A DNA stretch of 64,000 bases, taken from assembly GCA_003259005.1 (NCBI GenBank), contig QLII01000001.1, positions 7,121,001-7,185,000 of the forward strand, read 5' to 3'. The DNA comes from Spirosoma telluris (GTDB lineage Bacteria; Bacteroidota; Bacteroidia; Cytophagales; Spirosomataceae). The position numbers and the translations under genes were made by a program. The notes beneath the pieces are model-generated. The model was not told the origin of the DNA. It was given only the letters and a program-made list of their open reading frames with translations, and searched no databases. Shown here piece by piece: positions 20,505-29,876 of this stretch (positions are counted from its first letter, which is position 1; each line of letters begins with the position of its first letter).

Positions 20505-20617
20505 TTAACCGCAAAGAGCGCAAAGGTTTCGCAAGGTTCGCAAAGGAATAAAAACCTGATTTTTCTTCAGAAAGCCTTAGCGTTCTTTGCGAAAACCTTA
20601 GCGCCCTTTGCGGTTAA
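20505..20617. repeat. Imperfect inverted repeat of the CGCAAAG type
   Basis: Arms at about 20505-20546 and 20575-20617 read AACCGCAAAGAGCGCAAAGG outward, with a second GCAAGG-TTCGCAAAGG unit in each. Pairing is extensive but imperfect. It fills the gap between the GH106-like gene and the 845-aa gene. Confidence 0.7.
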
Positions 20618-20622
20618 AATCA

Positions 20623-23160
20623 TTACCAAAATGCCACTAAATCACCAGTCACGTTTTCAACTACGTAGTGCTTGCCGAATTTTTTGTCGCCGGGTTTGAA
20701 GGCAGTTTGCCCTTTCTTCCAGGGATAACTTGTATTTGTGTAGACATGCAAACCCTGATCTGTAACCTCGTCATCAGGGTAGATTCGGACGGTCGCATTT
20801 TTTAGCCCCATCAGCCGAATGCAACGTTTCATACGCTGTACGCCCGACGTCATTTCCTGACAGGACACAATACCGTCGGACTGATCAATAAAAATCCGGC
20901 TTTCCCGATGCCAGGCTTTAGGCATCGAATAGACCGAGTAACCATTGGCCAGTTCGGTTTCGTAACCCGTCAGAATAGGGGCTCCCTGCGGTAGTTTGAA
21001 CCGATGGGTGATGGTTGTATTGGGGCAGTAGCCTGAGAAGAAAAAGCCGTTGCTGCCCCGAGAAATGGTCAACACGGGATTCTTGACCGACGGGTTACGC
21101 TTGTCGATCCGGTAATCCAGTCCAAACTGATTCAGGACATAGCGCATGAGGAGCGGCCCCGTAAACAGTTGTTCAGGATCGTCGGGGGTTAGGAGTTTGC
21201 CGCCTGTGAATTTGCTCGAATTCGTACCGCGTACATAAGCGACTTTGCCGCCTTTCCACTCCGGTTTTTCGCGCACCCAAACCACATCGCGTTCGTTGCT
21301 GGCCTGCGACATGGTTGCCAGAACTTTGGTCCCCACATCCGCTTTATTCTTTACCTGCGTGGCAATGCCACCACCCGAAAAGAGTGCATTGTGAATGATC
21401 TTATCCGGGTATTTTTTCGTCAGTTCGTCAAGGTTGATACTTGAATTGACCCGAAACTCTCCGTCAAGGGCTTTCGTGTTCTGAAGATTGAGCAGGTTTA
21501 GAAAAGCGGCTCCGGCATGGTCGGCGGGGCCGTAGACGAGTAGTTTGCCGCCATTCTGGACAAAGTCGATCAGCGTTTTTTCGAGCGACGAACCTGCTTC
21601 CGGCACAATAGAAACCAGAATCGACTCATTGAAGTAAGCGGGTTTCGAGGCTAACACGTTCTGAAGCGATCCCGTTGATGTAATCGTGTTCAGGGGAAAG
21701 CCGTTGTTAATCGCCTGCCGGATGAGCCAGTCGCCGTAATAGATTTCGGGAAGCCGTTCCGATTGCTTGTAAGCCCAGCTATGGTATTCATCGAAAGGAT
21801 ATACCCAAACCAGAGGCCCCGGTGCGGTGGGTGCATCATAACGGGCTTTCAAAATATGGGGTGTCACTTCGTCAGGCACCTGTGCAGGCATCTCGCCGTA
21901 AGAATTATCGGCTGTCAGAAAATTCAGGTGCGTGGGTAGTTTGATTTCACCTTTGGCGTTGATTCGTGCCACCGACATCGGGAGGTAAATATCATGGGGT
22001 TCCTGCCCATACCGATCCAGCCATGGGCTATTGACCCACCAGGGGTCGTGCGTATAATAGCGGAAGAGATAGCGTTCGTCGGGTAGCTCGGCCATACGTG
22101 ACATATAGCCCACCATTTCCAGCCCGAAATCGCCATCCAGAGCCGCCCAGGGCGAATTGGGCGGAGGGAGCATGTTGTAATGGCCGTTGTAAATCTGCTT
22201 TAGATCAACCCCATCCCGAGCTAAATCGGCCCCGGTCGATAGGTTGGTGCCCCGCGTTTGAATTTGGAACGTGGGACACTCTTTACGAAATAGGTTCCAG
22301 AATCCGGCGATCAGGGCTTTTGTATTGGCTAATTTTTCGGGCGCAAATGCCTTGCCGTTAAAGATGGCCCCGGTCGATGACCAGCCTTCGACGCCAAAAC
22401 CAAACCCATTGCTGAGCCAGATAAAATCGTAGCCTAGATCGGTTAGAAAATGCTGGCTCTGCCGACCCAGAAACGTGCCAAAGGGAGTATCGGCCGGAAT
22501 GCCTTTTGGGAAGCCAGCGTAGGCATCCGTATCGGCGTTCAGAGTCGAGTAGCAACTGACCATCGTCTTATGGCCCATTGCGTTGCCACCGAGAATTTCC
22601 GGGTGCTTTTTGTACTTAAAGTCCGATTTGGCAAACTCGGGGCCTGGGTCAAACGTAGCACCAACCATAACCGGTTTGCCTGTTATGCGCTTCCCGGTTT
22701 CTTTCAATGTTTGAATGATAAATTTCAGATCGCCGTAGGTAAACGCAGGCGGGTTTTCCATGTATAGATACGCGCGTTCGTGGAGCGACAGTTCTTTTGG
22801 GCCTGAACCCACCTCGTGCTCCGTATTCGGATTGCCGATATAACGGGCCCATTCCAGCGGCTGATTGAGCTTGCCCTTGTAATCCAGAATCTCCGACCCA
22901 TCCGATGTCCAGAGCATCACCGAAACCGTGTCGGTATGTCGCAGCAAAGACGACCATTGGGTGAACAACTCCGTAGCCACCTGCTGAATATACGCCTTAT
23001 CGTTTTTCTTGAATGGCTTGAGCGATGCCTCCAGTGTGATGTTATTGAACGGCTTACCCCGCAGCGTCGAGTTGTCCAGATTGGGCGTGTCGACCGTAGT
23101 CGTGAATCCCAAAATGAGTATACTGAACAGGCAGATTGAGGTTATGATTTGGAAACGCAT
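20623..23160 (-). CDS. Large secreted protein of unknown function in the glycan locus (845 aa)
   Basis: The frame is intact, with an N-terminal hydrophobic signal (IITSICLFSILILGFTTT). I do not recognise a named family. The first 470 residues look like a barrel-type sugar-binding enzyme (NITLEASLKPFKKND, YDFIWLSNGFGFGVEGWSS, QIQTRGTNLSTGADL, PLVWVYPFDEYHSW), rich in Trp, Tyr and acidic residues. Residues 500-560 resemble a glutamine-amidotransferase-like domain (LIDFVQNGGKLLVYGPADHAG), a layout known from GH42 enzymes. A beta-rich C-terminus follows. It lies between the GH106-like gene and SusD on the same strand. A glycosidase role is inference from context and layout only. Confidence 0.6.
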   Translation of the reverse strand: MRFQIITSICLFSILILGFTTTVDTPNLDNSTLRGKPFNNITLEASLKPFKKNDKAYIQQVATELFTQWSSLLRHTDTVSVMLWTSDGSEILDYKGKLNQPLEWARYIGNPNTEHEVGSGPKELSLHERAYLYMENPPAFTYGDLKFIIQTLKETGKRITGKPVMVGATFDPGPEFAKSDFKYKKHPEILGGNAMGHKTMVSCYSTLNADTDAYAGFPKGIPADTPFGTFLGRQSQHFLTDLGYDFIWLSNGFGFGVEGWSSTGAIFNGKAFAPEKLANTKALIAGFWNLFRKECPTFQIQTRGTNLSTGADLARDGVDLKQIYNGHYNMLPPPNSPWAALDGDFGLEMVGYMSRMAELPDERYLFRYYTHDPWWVNSPWLDRYGQEPHDIYLPMSVARINAKGEIKLPTHLNFLTADNSYGEMPAQVPDEVTPHILKARYDAPTAPGPLVWVYPFDEYHSWAYKQSERLPEIYYGDWLIRQAINNGFPLNTITSTGSLQNVLASKPAYFNESILVSIVPEAGSSLEKTLIDFVQNGGKLLVYGPADHAGAAFLNLLNLQNTKALDGEFRVNSSINLDELTKKYPDKIIHNALFSGGGIATQVKNKADVGTKVLATMSQASNERDVVWVREKPEWKGGKVAYVRGTNSSKFTGGKLLTPDDPEQLFTGPLLMRYVLNQFGLDYRIDKRNPSVKNPVLTISRGSNGFFFSGYCPNTTITHRFKLPQGAPILTGYETELANGYSVYSMPKAWHRESRIFIDQSDGIVSCQEMTSGVQRMKRCIRLMGLKNATVRIYPDDEVTDQGLHVYTNTSYPWKKGQTAFKPGDKKFGKHYVVENVTGDLVAFW

Positions 23161-23185
23161 GAGTTGAAAAGATTAGGTGTATAGA

Positions 23186-23255
23186 CCGCTGATTTTTATG
23201 ATGATTATGATTTTTAAGATCATATGGTTATCATACTTATCATAAAAATCAGCGG
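23186..23255. repeat. Palindromic element, same family as 17391 and 46291
   Basis: Arms 23186-23211 and 23230-23255 are inverted with 23 of 26 positions matching. They contain CCGCTGATTTTTATGAT, the core also found in the outer arms at 17391-17445 and (as CCGCAGATTTTTATGAT) at 46296-46312. It sits between the SusD gene and the 845-aa gene. Confidence 0.75.
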
Positions 23256-23263
23256 CCCATTTA

Positions 23264-24700
23264 TCAATACCCTGTATTCTGCTTCAGAGCCGGATTTAAG
23301 TCAATCTCCGCCTGTGGAATCGGGAACAGCAACTCGAAATCCTGCACCGAAAAGTTAAGTTTTTGACTGGCATAGTGTGCATTCAGAACGGTTTGTGCCC
23401 GCCCGGTTCGGACCAGATCGAACCAGCGATGGCCTTCATACAGGAGCTCTACCCGCCGTTCGCGTTCAATAGCCAGGCGTAGGTCGGCCTGTGAGAGAGC
23501 GGATAAGGCAGGCAGTTTAGCCCGCTGACGTACCTGATTGATGTAAGGCAGTGCATCCGTGGTTTTACCTTGTTCGTTCAGCACTTCGGCGTACATGAGC
23601 AATACATCGGCGAACCGCAGAATGGTGAATGAAACGCTGCCATCGCCGGGGTCAACGGCCTTAAAATCGACAAATTTCAACCCGTAGCGGCTATATGATT
23701 TCTTGCCCCCAATCAACAAAACCGAATCACTAACCGAGATCCCTTTGCGGGCGTCGCCCGCTTCGTAGACTTTGGTTAAATCCAGCGTAGGCACAATGCG
23801 TCCCGATCCCTGCGAATTGTTGGGGAAGATAGCCATGCTGGTAATGGCAGGCGTGAACAACGACGAGTAATTATTGCCCAGCGTTTGTCCCGACAGATAA
23901 TCGACTTCCAGAATCGTCTCGGCCAGATTCGTATTACCGTTGGTCGATAGCGTTTTATAATCGGCCACTAACGAATATGCCTTGGAGTCGATCACTTCTT
24001 TTAGTTTCGTAGCCGCCAGATCGTAGTTCTGTTGCGTCAGATAAACCTTGCCCAACAGCGCTTTCACCGTCATCTGCGAAGCTCGGGTTTTGTCAGTTGT
24101 AAGGGTGGCGGGTAAGAGTGTTTCGGCACTGGTTAAGTCTGCGAGAATGAGTTTATACACATCCTCTTTAGGCTTCAGGGTTAAATCGGCAGCAGCTACC
24201 TGAGCCGGACTCGTGAACGTTTGGGTAGCAATCGGCACATTCCCGAACATGCGCACCAGGTAGAAATAACTGATTGCCCGCAGGAATTGGGCTTCCCCTT
24301 TAATCCGGTTTTTGGTAGTCTGGTCGAAATTGACCGCATCAATTCGGTTCAGGATATTGCTGGACTGCGAAACGGTATACAGGCAGGTATTCCAGGCCGA
24401 TCTAACAAAGGCATTGGTGGCCGTAACCCCGTTCTGATCGAGTTGCATCTCATCGGCCGAGGGCGACGACCACTGGATTTCGGTATTATCAGTCGTCAAT
24501 TCGCCAATGTAGTGAACGACGCTCCCGCTATATAAACCCCGAAAGGTGCTGTAAACCCCGACGAGAGCCGTTTCAAAATCATTCTGATTCTGGTAGAAAC
24601 TCTGGTCACTGATTTGGTAAGCCGGTTTCAGATTCAGAAAATCCTGACAGGAGGTTAAGGTGACCGTTAGGACGAGGATGGCTATTAGTTTCTTTTTCAT
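23264..24700 (-). CDS. SusD/RagB-family outer-membrane glycan-binding lipoprotein
   Basis: A protein of 478 aa with a lipoprotein signal (VTLTSC, Cys18). The SusD course is clear: NLKPAYQISDQSFYQNQNDF near the start, SYFYLVRMFGNVPIATQTF in the helical TPR-like part, TVKALLGKVYLTQ, and the closing RERRVELLYEGHRWFDLVRT and FPIPQAEIDLNP. It caps the TonB-dependent channel encoded upstream (24858-28056) and captures oligosaccharides at the cell surface. A 157-bp gap with a GC-rich repeat separates it from SusC; the frame is intact. Confidence 0.93.
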   Translation of the reverse strand: MKKKLIAILVLTVTLTSCQDFLNLKPAYQISDQSFYQNQNDFETALVGVYSTFRGLYSGSVVHYIGELTTDNTEIQWSSPSADEMQLDQNGVTATNAFVRSAWNTCLYTVSQSSNILNRIDAVNFDQTTKNRIKGEAQFLRAISYFYLVRMFGNVPIATQTFTSPAQVAAADLTLKPKEDVYKLILADLTSAETLLPATLTTDKTRASQMTVKALLGKVYLTQQNYDLAATKLKEVIDSKAYSLVADYKTLSTNGNTNLAETILEVDYLSGQTLGNNYSSLFTPAITSMAIFPNNSQGSGRIVPTLDLTKVYEAGDARKGISVSDSVLLIGGKKSYSRYGLKFVDFKAVDPGDGSVSFTILRFADVLLMYAEVLNEQGKTTDALPYINQVRQRAKLPALSALSQADLRLAIERERRVELLYEGHRWFDLVRTGRAQTVLNAHYASQKLNFSVQDFELLFPIPQAEIDLNPALKQNTGY

Positions 24701-24750
24701 GACAGTTAAAGGGTTTAATCAATCCATTGATTAATGTCTTTTAAATAGTT

Positions 24751-24853
24751 TACCCCACCCCGGCCCCTCCCCTGAAAACCAGGGGAGGGGAGTAGTCTTG
24801 ACCTTTTTAGCCCCTCTCCTTATTTCAAGGGGAGGGGTTGGGGGTGGGGTAGT
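24751..24853. repeat. GC-rich palindromic repeat between SusC and SusD
   Basis: The stretch begins TACCCCACCCC and ends GGGGTGGGGTA. Inside, CCCCTCCCCTG and CAGGGGAGGGG, then CCCCTCTCC and AAGGGGAGGGG, pair with each other. A near copy lies at 49883-49984, and one end-like fragment lies near 2510. Confidence 0.8.
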
Positions 24854-24857
24854 TTTA

Positions 24858-27800
24858 TTAAAAGGTCACACGTAGCCCCACCGTATATGTTCGTGGGTTT
24901 GGATACGAGAAAAAGTCGACGCCACTTTTGGCCAGGTTATCCCCTCCGGTGCTACCTTCCGGGTCATAGCCCGGATACTTGGTGAAGGTGTAGAGGTTCG
25001 TTACATCGGCATAGACCGAAAGGGCCTGTAGGTTCAGTTTGCTAACCACGGTGGTTGGAAAGGTATACGACAAGTTAACATCCCGAATGCGGGTGAACGA
25101 ACCATCGAACAGGTATTTGGTGGTTCCGGCGCTAAAGCCAAATGCATAGTCGTTTCGAATGGCGCGACTGTATAAACCCGCTCCCGGATTGTCCGGCGAT
25201 TTCCAGCGATCGGCCATAGCTGCCAACTGGTTTTGCACCCCGGCCCCGTTCAGATTGACTTCGCCACCCTGGAAATAAACCTGGTTGCCATACGTGCCAT
25301 TCAGACTGACACTCAACGCGAAATTCTTGTAGGTGAAACGGTTGCCCAAGCCCCAGGTGAATTTGGGCCAGGGATTACCGACAATCGTTTTATCCGACGT
25401 GTTGATGGTTCCATTGCCATCGGCATCCTGGTATTTAAAGTCGCCGGGTTGAACGCGTGGGTTTTGAATCGGGCTTTTGCTGATTTCTTCCTGTGTCTGG
25501 AAAACGCCCAGAATGTTGAGGAGCCGGAAACTGGAAATCGCATAGCCAACCTGCGCTACCTGATAATCAGACGTGACAATCCGGGCCGCATCGGAATTCA
25601 GCGCCAGGACTTTATTGCGGTTCCAACTGATGTTGAAGTCGGTATTCCACTGGAAAGGACCTTTGCCGATGTTCTGCGAGTTCACCGTTAATTCAATGCC
25701 TTTATTTTCGACCTCACCGATATTCTGAACCGAACTACCAAAGCCAGATGCCGACGGCAGGGTTACGTTCAGCAACAGGTTCTTCTTATAGGCCTGATAG
25801 GCATCGACGGTAAACGATAAGCGGTTCTGGAACAGGGATAAATCCATGCCCACGTTGCTCTGTACCGATTGTTCCCAGGTCAGTTGGTCATTCGCCAGGC
25901 TGGTTGGTACGATACCCGATACAATTTGCCCGTTTGATACCGTACGAGCAACGCCCAGTAAGCCCTGGGTGGCATAGTTCGGAATCAGGTTGTTTCCTGA
26001 AATACCATAGCTTGCCCTGATTTTCAGGTCGCTGATAAAGCTCGCCGATTTCATAAACGGCTCGTCGGACAGACGGTAAGCGGCTGAAATGGAAGGGAAT
26101 GTGCCCCAGCGGTTCTTCAACCCAAATCGTGAGCTACCATCCTGCCGAATGGTGGCTGTAAGCAGATATTTACCGGCATAGGTGTAATTCAGCCGGGCCA
26201 GCCAGGACATGATGGCCCATTCGCTGATGTAATTCGTGCCGGTCGAAACGGTTCCGGCGGCCAGAAAAGGAACGTAGTCGGTCGAGAAACCCGTAGCACC
26301 CGCCTGCAAAATTTCATCCGAATTTTTCTGAATCGTGTACCCGGCTAACGCGTCGATGTCGTGTTTGCCACCAAACTTATGCCGGTAATTGATGGTGTTC
26401 TCATTGAGCCAGTTCAGGCTTTTTATCTCGGTCGAACCCGCCGTAGCGGCCCCTGTTCGACTGGTAGCCAGTCCCACTTTCGACGACTTCCACAAGCGCG
26501 TTACGTTGTTGGAATAATTGACGCCGACGGATGTTTTCAGGATAAGACCCGGAGCCAGCTCGAATTGTAAGTAGTTGTTGGTGAATACGTTGGTATTGTT
26601 TCGTTTGTCCGAAAATTCAGCCGCAATCACGACCGGATTTTCGACCGGGATACCCGTTGGACTTGAGAATTCAGAATACGGTGTGCCATCGGCATTGTAT
26701 ACCGGAATGGTCGGATCGCTGGCCAGTGCGGCTGAAATTAAGCCCCGGTATTGCAGGTGTCCTTCAGCACGGGCGAAATCACCATACGAATGAGCACCGG
26801 AAAATGACGCGCCAATTTTCAGGCGGGATGTAAGTTGTGCATCGATATTGGTACGAAGGGTGAACTTGCTGAAATCGGAGCCAATAATAATGCCTTTCTG
26901 ATTGAAAAAACCGCCTGACACGTAGTAGCTTACGTCCTTGCTGGTTCCACTGGCCGATAATTGGTAGTTCTGAACCATTCCTTTTCGAAAGATAACATCC
27001 TGCCAATCGGTGCCATAGCCTTCATCGGCAAACTGCGACGGATTCCTGAATTCGGGTTTTACCTGCGTAGCTGTGCTACGAACACTGTTTGGATCGGTTG
27101 CTTTACCCCCCGCAAAAACCCAGGCGTTATCGCGACCTTCGGCTACAAATTCGGCGTATTGACGGGGCGTCAGGAGTTTCATTTTTCGAGCTAACTCCTG
27201 CACACCCGTCGAATGTTCAAAGCTAATCGTTGGCTTCCCTAACTTACCGCGTTTGGTGGTAATGATAATAACCCCGTTCGATCCCCTCGATCCATAAATA
27301 GCCGTAGCCGACGCATCTTTCAAGACTTGAATCGACTCAATATCAGCGGGATTGATAATGCTGAGCGGATTAATCCGGTTCGTTGAGCTACTGCTGGCAA
27401 TGCCACTGGCCGAGTAGGAATTTGATGAGAAGGTACTCAGGTCAGAGCCGCCCCGCCCGTGCCAATGGCGTACCCATCGACTACGTACAGGGGCGAGTTG
27501 CCACCCGTGATGGAGCTAATCCCCGAACGATTACGTTGACGTTGCCGCCCGGTGCACCGGAGGTCTGGGTGATCTGCACCCCCGCTACTTTGCCCTGCAT
27601 CATCTGATCGACACTTGTGGCCGAAGGCACCGGCACCAGATCTTTGCTGGTCAGGTTGACGATGGAACCCGTCAAATCTTTTTTGCGCTGGGTACCATAG
27701 CCCACAACCACCACATCCTGCAACTGTTGCTGATCGGTTTTTAGCGAGACGTTTATACTAGACCGTTTGTTTACCGCCAGTTCCTGTGGGGCGTATCCAA

Positions 27801-28056
27801 TGAAACTGATCACCAGTGTTGCATTGGGCGCTACGTTCAGTTTGAAGCCTCCGTTAACATCCGAGGTGGTGCCATTGGTCGTGCCTTTCTCCGTAACGGT
27901 GGCACCCACCAGGGCTTCCCCGTCTTCGTCAGCCGTGATTTTACCGCTCACCAACACCTTAGTCGATTGAGCGGATACAACATGAGCAACAGTCAATACA
28001 CTCAGCATACTCCCAATCACAAGGAGCCGCAAGCGATGGAATAAAAAATGATTCAT
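24858..28056 (-). CDS. SusC/RagA-family TonB-dependent outer-membrane receptor, broken by two one-base frameshifts
   Basis: One base restored at the C runs 27451-27454 and 27521-27524 gives 1066 aa. A signal peptide (RLLVIGSMLSVLTVAHVVSA) is followed by a carboxypeptidase-like beta domain (VSGKITADEDGEALVGATVT, FIGYAPQELAV), the plug with the QDVVVVGYGTQRKKDLTG and VIVRGISSITGGNSPLYVVD signatures, then LKDASATAIYGSRGSNGVI. The rest is the 22-strand barrel ending in YTVGLRVTF. It transports oligosaccharides captured by the SusD partner. Both breaks fall within 75 bp in the plug, where the protein could not work if they were real. Confidence 0.9.
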
Positions 28057-28095
28057 GGTTAATTGGTTAAGGTTAAAGTAGTTATGTATTCTATT

Positions 28096-28186
28096 GTCTT
28101 CGGCAGCATCCTGCTGTCGTAGCCGAAGGCTTACTCTGTTAGTACGACTTAGCCTTCGGCTACGACAGCAGGATGCTGCCGAAGAC
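28096..28186. repeat. Perfect 36-bp inverted repeat
   Basis: Positions 28096-28131 and 28151-28186 are exact reverse complements (containing CTTCGGCAGCATCCTGCTG), with a 19-base loop. It fills the gap between the isomerase-like gene and SusC. Confidence 0.85.
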
Positions 28187-28206
28187 GGTTTAGCAGTTCA
28201 ATGAGC

Positions 28207-29703
28207 TTAGCTGTTGATAATCACAGATTCGATTTTCAGGTATTCTGCAATCTTCTGGATCGTTTCAGCATGATGGCCAACGCCTAAGGCAAAATGGTGG
28301 GTTGGGCCTTCCTTGATCCAGCGTTTCAGGAATGTTCGCACGTCGGGTTTAAAAAAGCCGCGCGTGTTGGTATTGCCCGTTGGCGGAATAGGGCCCGCAA
28401 TCGACTCGCCTTCGGCAATGATGAATTTCATTTTGCCTTCGAAGGTCGAATTGATACTCAGCATAGTGATAGGGCCTTCCTTAATTTTGAACTCGACACC
28501 GGCCCCAAAGCCCGGTTTGCCGTGGTATTTTTTCAGGCTGCGCAATACCGGCTGACCTTCGGCAATGGCGATGTTATGCGGACCGTCGTGCCCAACCAGC
28601 ACGAAATCTTCCTTGAAATCGACCGGGTGGAACTCGGCGAAACTGCCGCCGATGCCTAGCCGTTCCATGATGAGCATGGCAATACAGGTTTTCAAATCCG
28701 ACTCGCCACACATCGGAAAACCAGCACCCTGTAACAATGAATTTCCTACAATCAGATTCGACATAACAACGCGGGTGTCGCTGCCTTCCGGGCCATCGTA
28801 GTAATAGGCAAGGCCATCCAGTTTCTTCGCTTTGATGAAATTTTCCAGCGCAACAGCCGCCTGTGCCGCAATGTGCAGATCGGAATCCCTCAGCTTTTCG
28901 GAAATGGGGTCAGAAACCGGATCAGGGGTGTCGAAAAAGGCCAGAATACGTTCTTTGACGGCGTCTATTTCGGCTTCGGTGGCCTGCTGATACTGGGTAA
29001 CAATTTCGTGGGCTTCGCACTGAACAATGTGAGCACCGAAATGAGCGGTCAGCATGGTCGAGTCGGAGTGCATGTCGAGCATGGCCTCAATCGGGTGGCC
29101 GATGTGACCGATTTTGGCTGTTTTCAGGTCGTGCAGAACGGCGGCAATTCGGCAATATTCACTGATCTCCGCATCGGCAGCTGGATCGTCGTACAGGGTA
29201 CCAATGATCATTTGGGGCACTTTTTTTCCCATCCGAACGGCCACTCCGGCAAATTCGGGTAAGGCGCAGATGTCATCGTTGTATAATTGCAGATAGGTCG
29301 ATGCTTGACTGTAATTCATCGCCTTGTCGGGCTGAAGGGCCACCAGGACAATAGGTGTGTCGATGCTTTTAATGATGACGCCGAAGGTGCTCGATGTGGC
29401 ATAGGTTAGCATGTCGCAGAAAATCAGATCCAGATTGGCCGCGTTGAGTTTAGGGACAAGCTCATAAGCTTTCGTTACATCGTCAACGAGCCCAAAATCA
29501 ACGATTTCGACGTCATGTTGCGATTCGATTTTCTCAATGAAGACGGCTTGTTTTTGCCGCAAGTCGTCCAGTAAGCCATCGAACTGCGCCCAGTATTTAA
29601 AATACCCCACCCCAAAAACCCCAATTCGGGCACGCGTTGGTTTTCGTTTTACGAATCCAGCCTGACTGGCCTCTGCTACTCCATTTTGTGATAGGTTCTG
29701 CAT
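28207..29703 (-). CDS. L-fucose/L-arabinose isomerase-family protein
   Basis: A cytoplasmic protein of 498 aa, intact, with no signal peptide. The fold of L-arabinose isomerase is suggested by the N-terminal Rossmann-like start (RIGVFGVGYFKYWAQF), DLIFCDMLTYATSSTFG, the segment GLAYYYDGPEGSDTRVV, then GFPMCGESDLKTCIAML, FHPVDFKEDFVLVGHDGP and a C-terminal HHFALGVGHH. Conserved Glu and His residues in these blocks fit the metal-binding set of the family. It would isomerise an aldose released by the locus (L-arabinose, L-fucose or similar) to a ketose. It is upstream of SusC on the same strand. Exact substrate unknown. Confidence 0.75.
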   Translation of the reverse strand: MQNLSQNGVAEASQAGFVKRKPTRARIGVFGVGYFKYWAQFDGLLDDLRQKQAVFIEKIESQHDVEIVDFGLVDDVTKAYELVPKLNAANLDLIFCDMLTYATSSTFGVIIKSIDTPIVLVALQPDKAMNYSQASTYLQLYNDDICALPEFAGVAVRMGKKVPQMIIGTLYDDPAADAEISEYCRIAAVLHDLKTAKIGHIGHPIEAMLDMHSDSTMLTAHFGAHIVQCEAHEIVTQYQQATEAEIDAVKERILAFFDTPDPVSDPISEKLRDSDLHIAAQAAVALENFIKAKKLDGLAYYYDGPEGSDTRVVMSNLIVGNSLLQGAGFPMCGESDLKTCIAMLIMERLGIGGSFAEFHPVDFKEDFVLVGHDGPHNIAIAEGQPVLRSLKKYHGKPGFGAGVEFKIKEGPITMLSINSTFEGKMKFIIAEGESIAGPIPPTGNTNTRGFFKPDVRTFLKRWIKEGPTHHFALGVGHHAETIQKIAEYLKIESVIINS

Positions 29704-29736
29704 ATGAATTAAAGTTGGTGCCTTTGATTGATTTGG

Positions 29737-29751
29737 TTAGTGCACTAAGTT
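29737..29751 (-). promoter_or_regulatory. Candidate operator upstream of the isomerase-like gene
   Basis: TTAGTGCACTAA (29737-29748) is a perfect 12-bp palindrome, 34 bases upstream of the start codon at 29703. Its right half extends to GCACTAAGTT, which recurs exactly in front of the MFS gene (31107-31116). Two copies before two genes of the same pathway suggest a shared regulator, possibly the GntR protein. Confidence 0.45.
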
Positions 29752-29773
29752 GAAATGGCAAAAGTTGATTCTT

Positions 29774-29876
29774 TAGATTCTATGGATGCTATAGATTCTA
29801 AGGATTGCAAGTAAGCGACTTGTTGTCGATAGAGTCTATAGAATCATAGAATCCACAGCATCTACAGTATTCTGTT
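29774..29876. repeat. Imperfect ATTCTATGGATGCT-type inverted repeat
   Basis: AGATTCTATGGATGCTATAG and, inverted, TCATAGAATCCACAGCATCT lie in the gap between the isomerase-like and MFS genes. Relatives with the same ATTCTATAG words are at 38338-38410 and 55393-55497. Confidence 0.5.
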
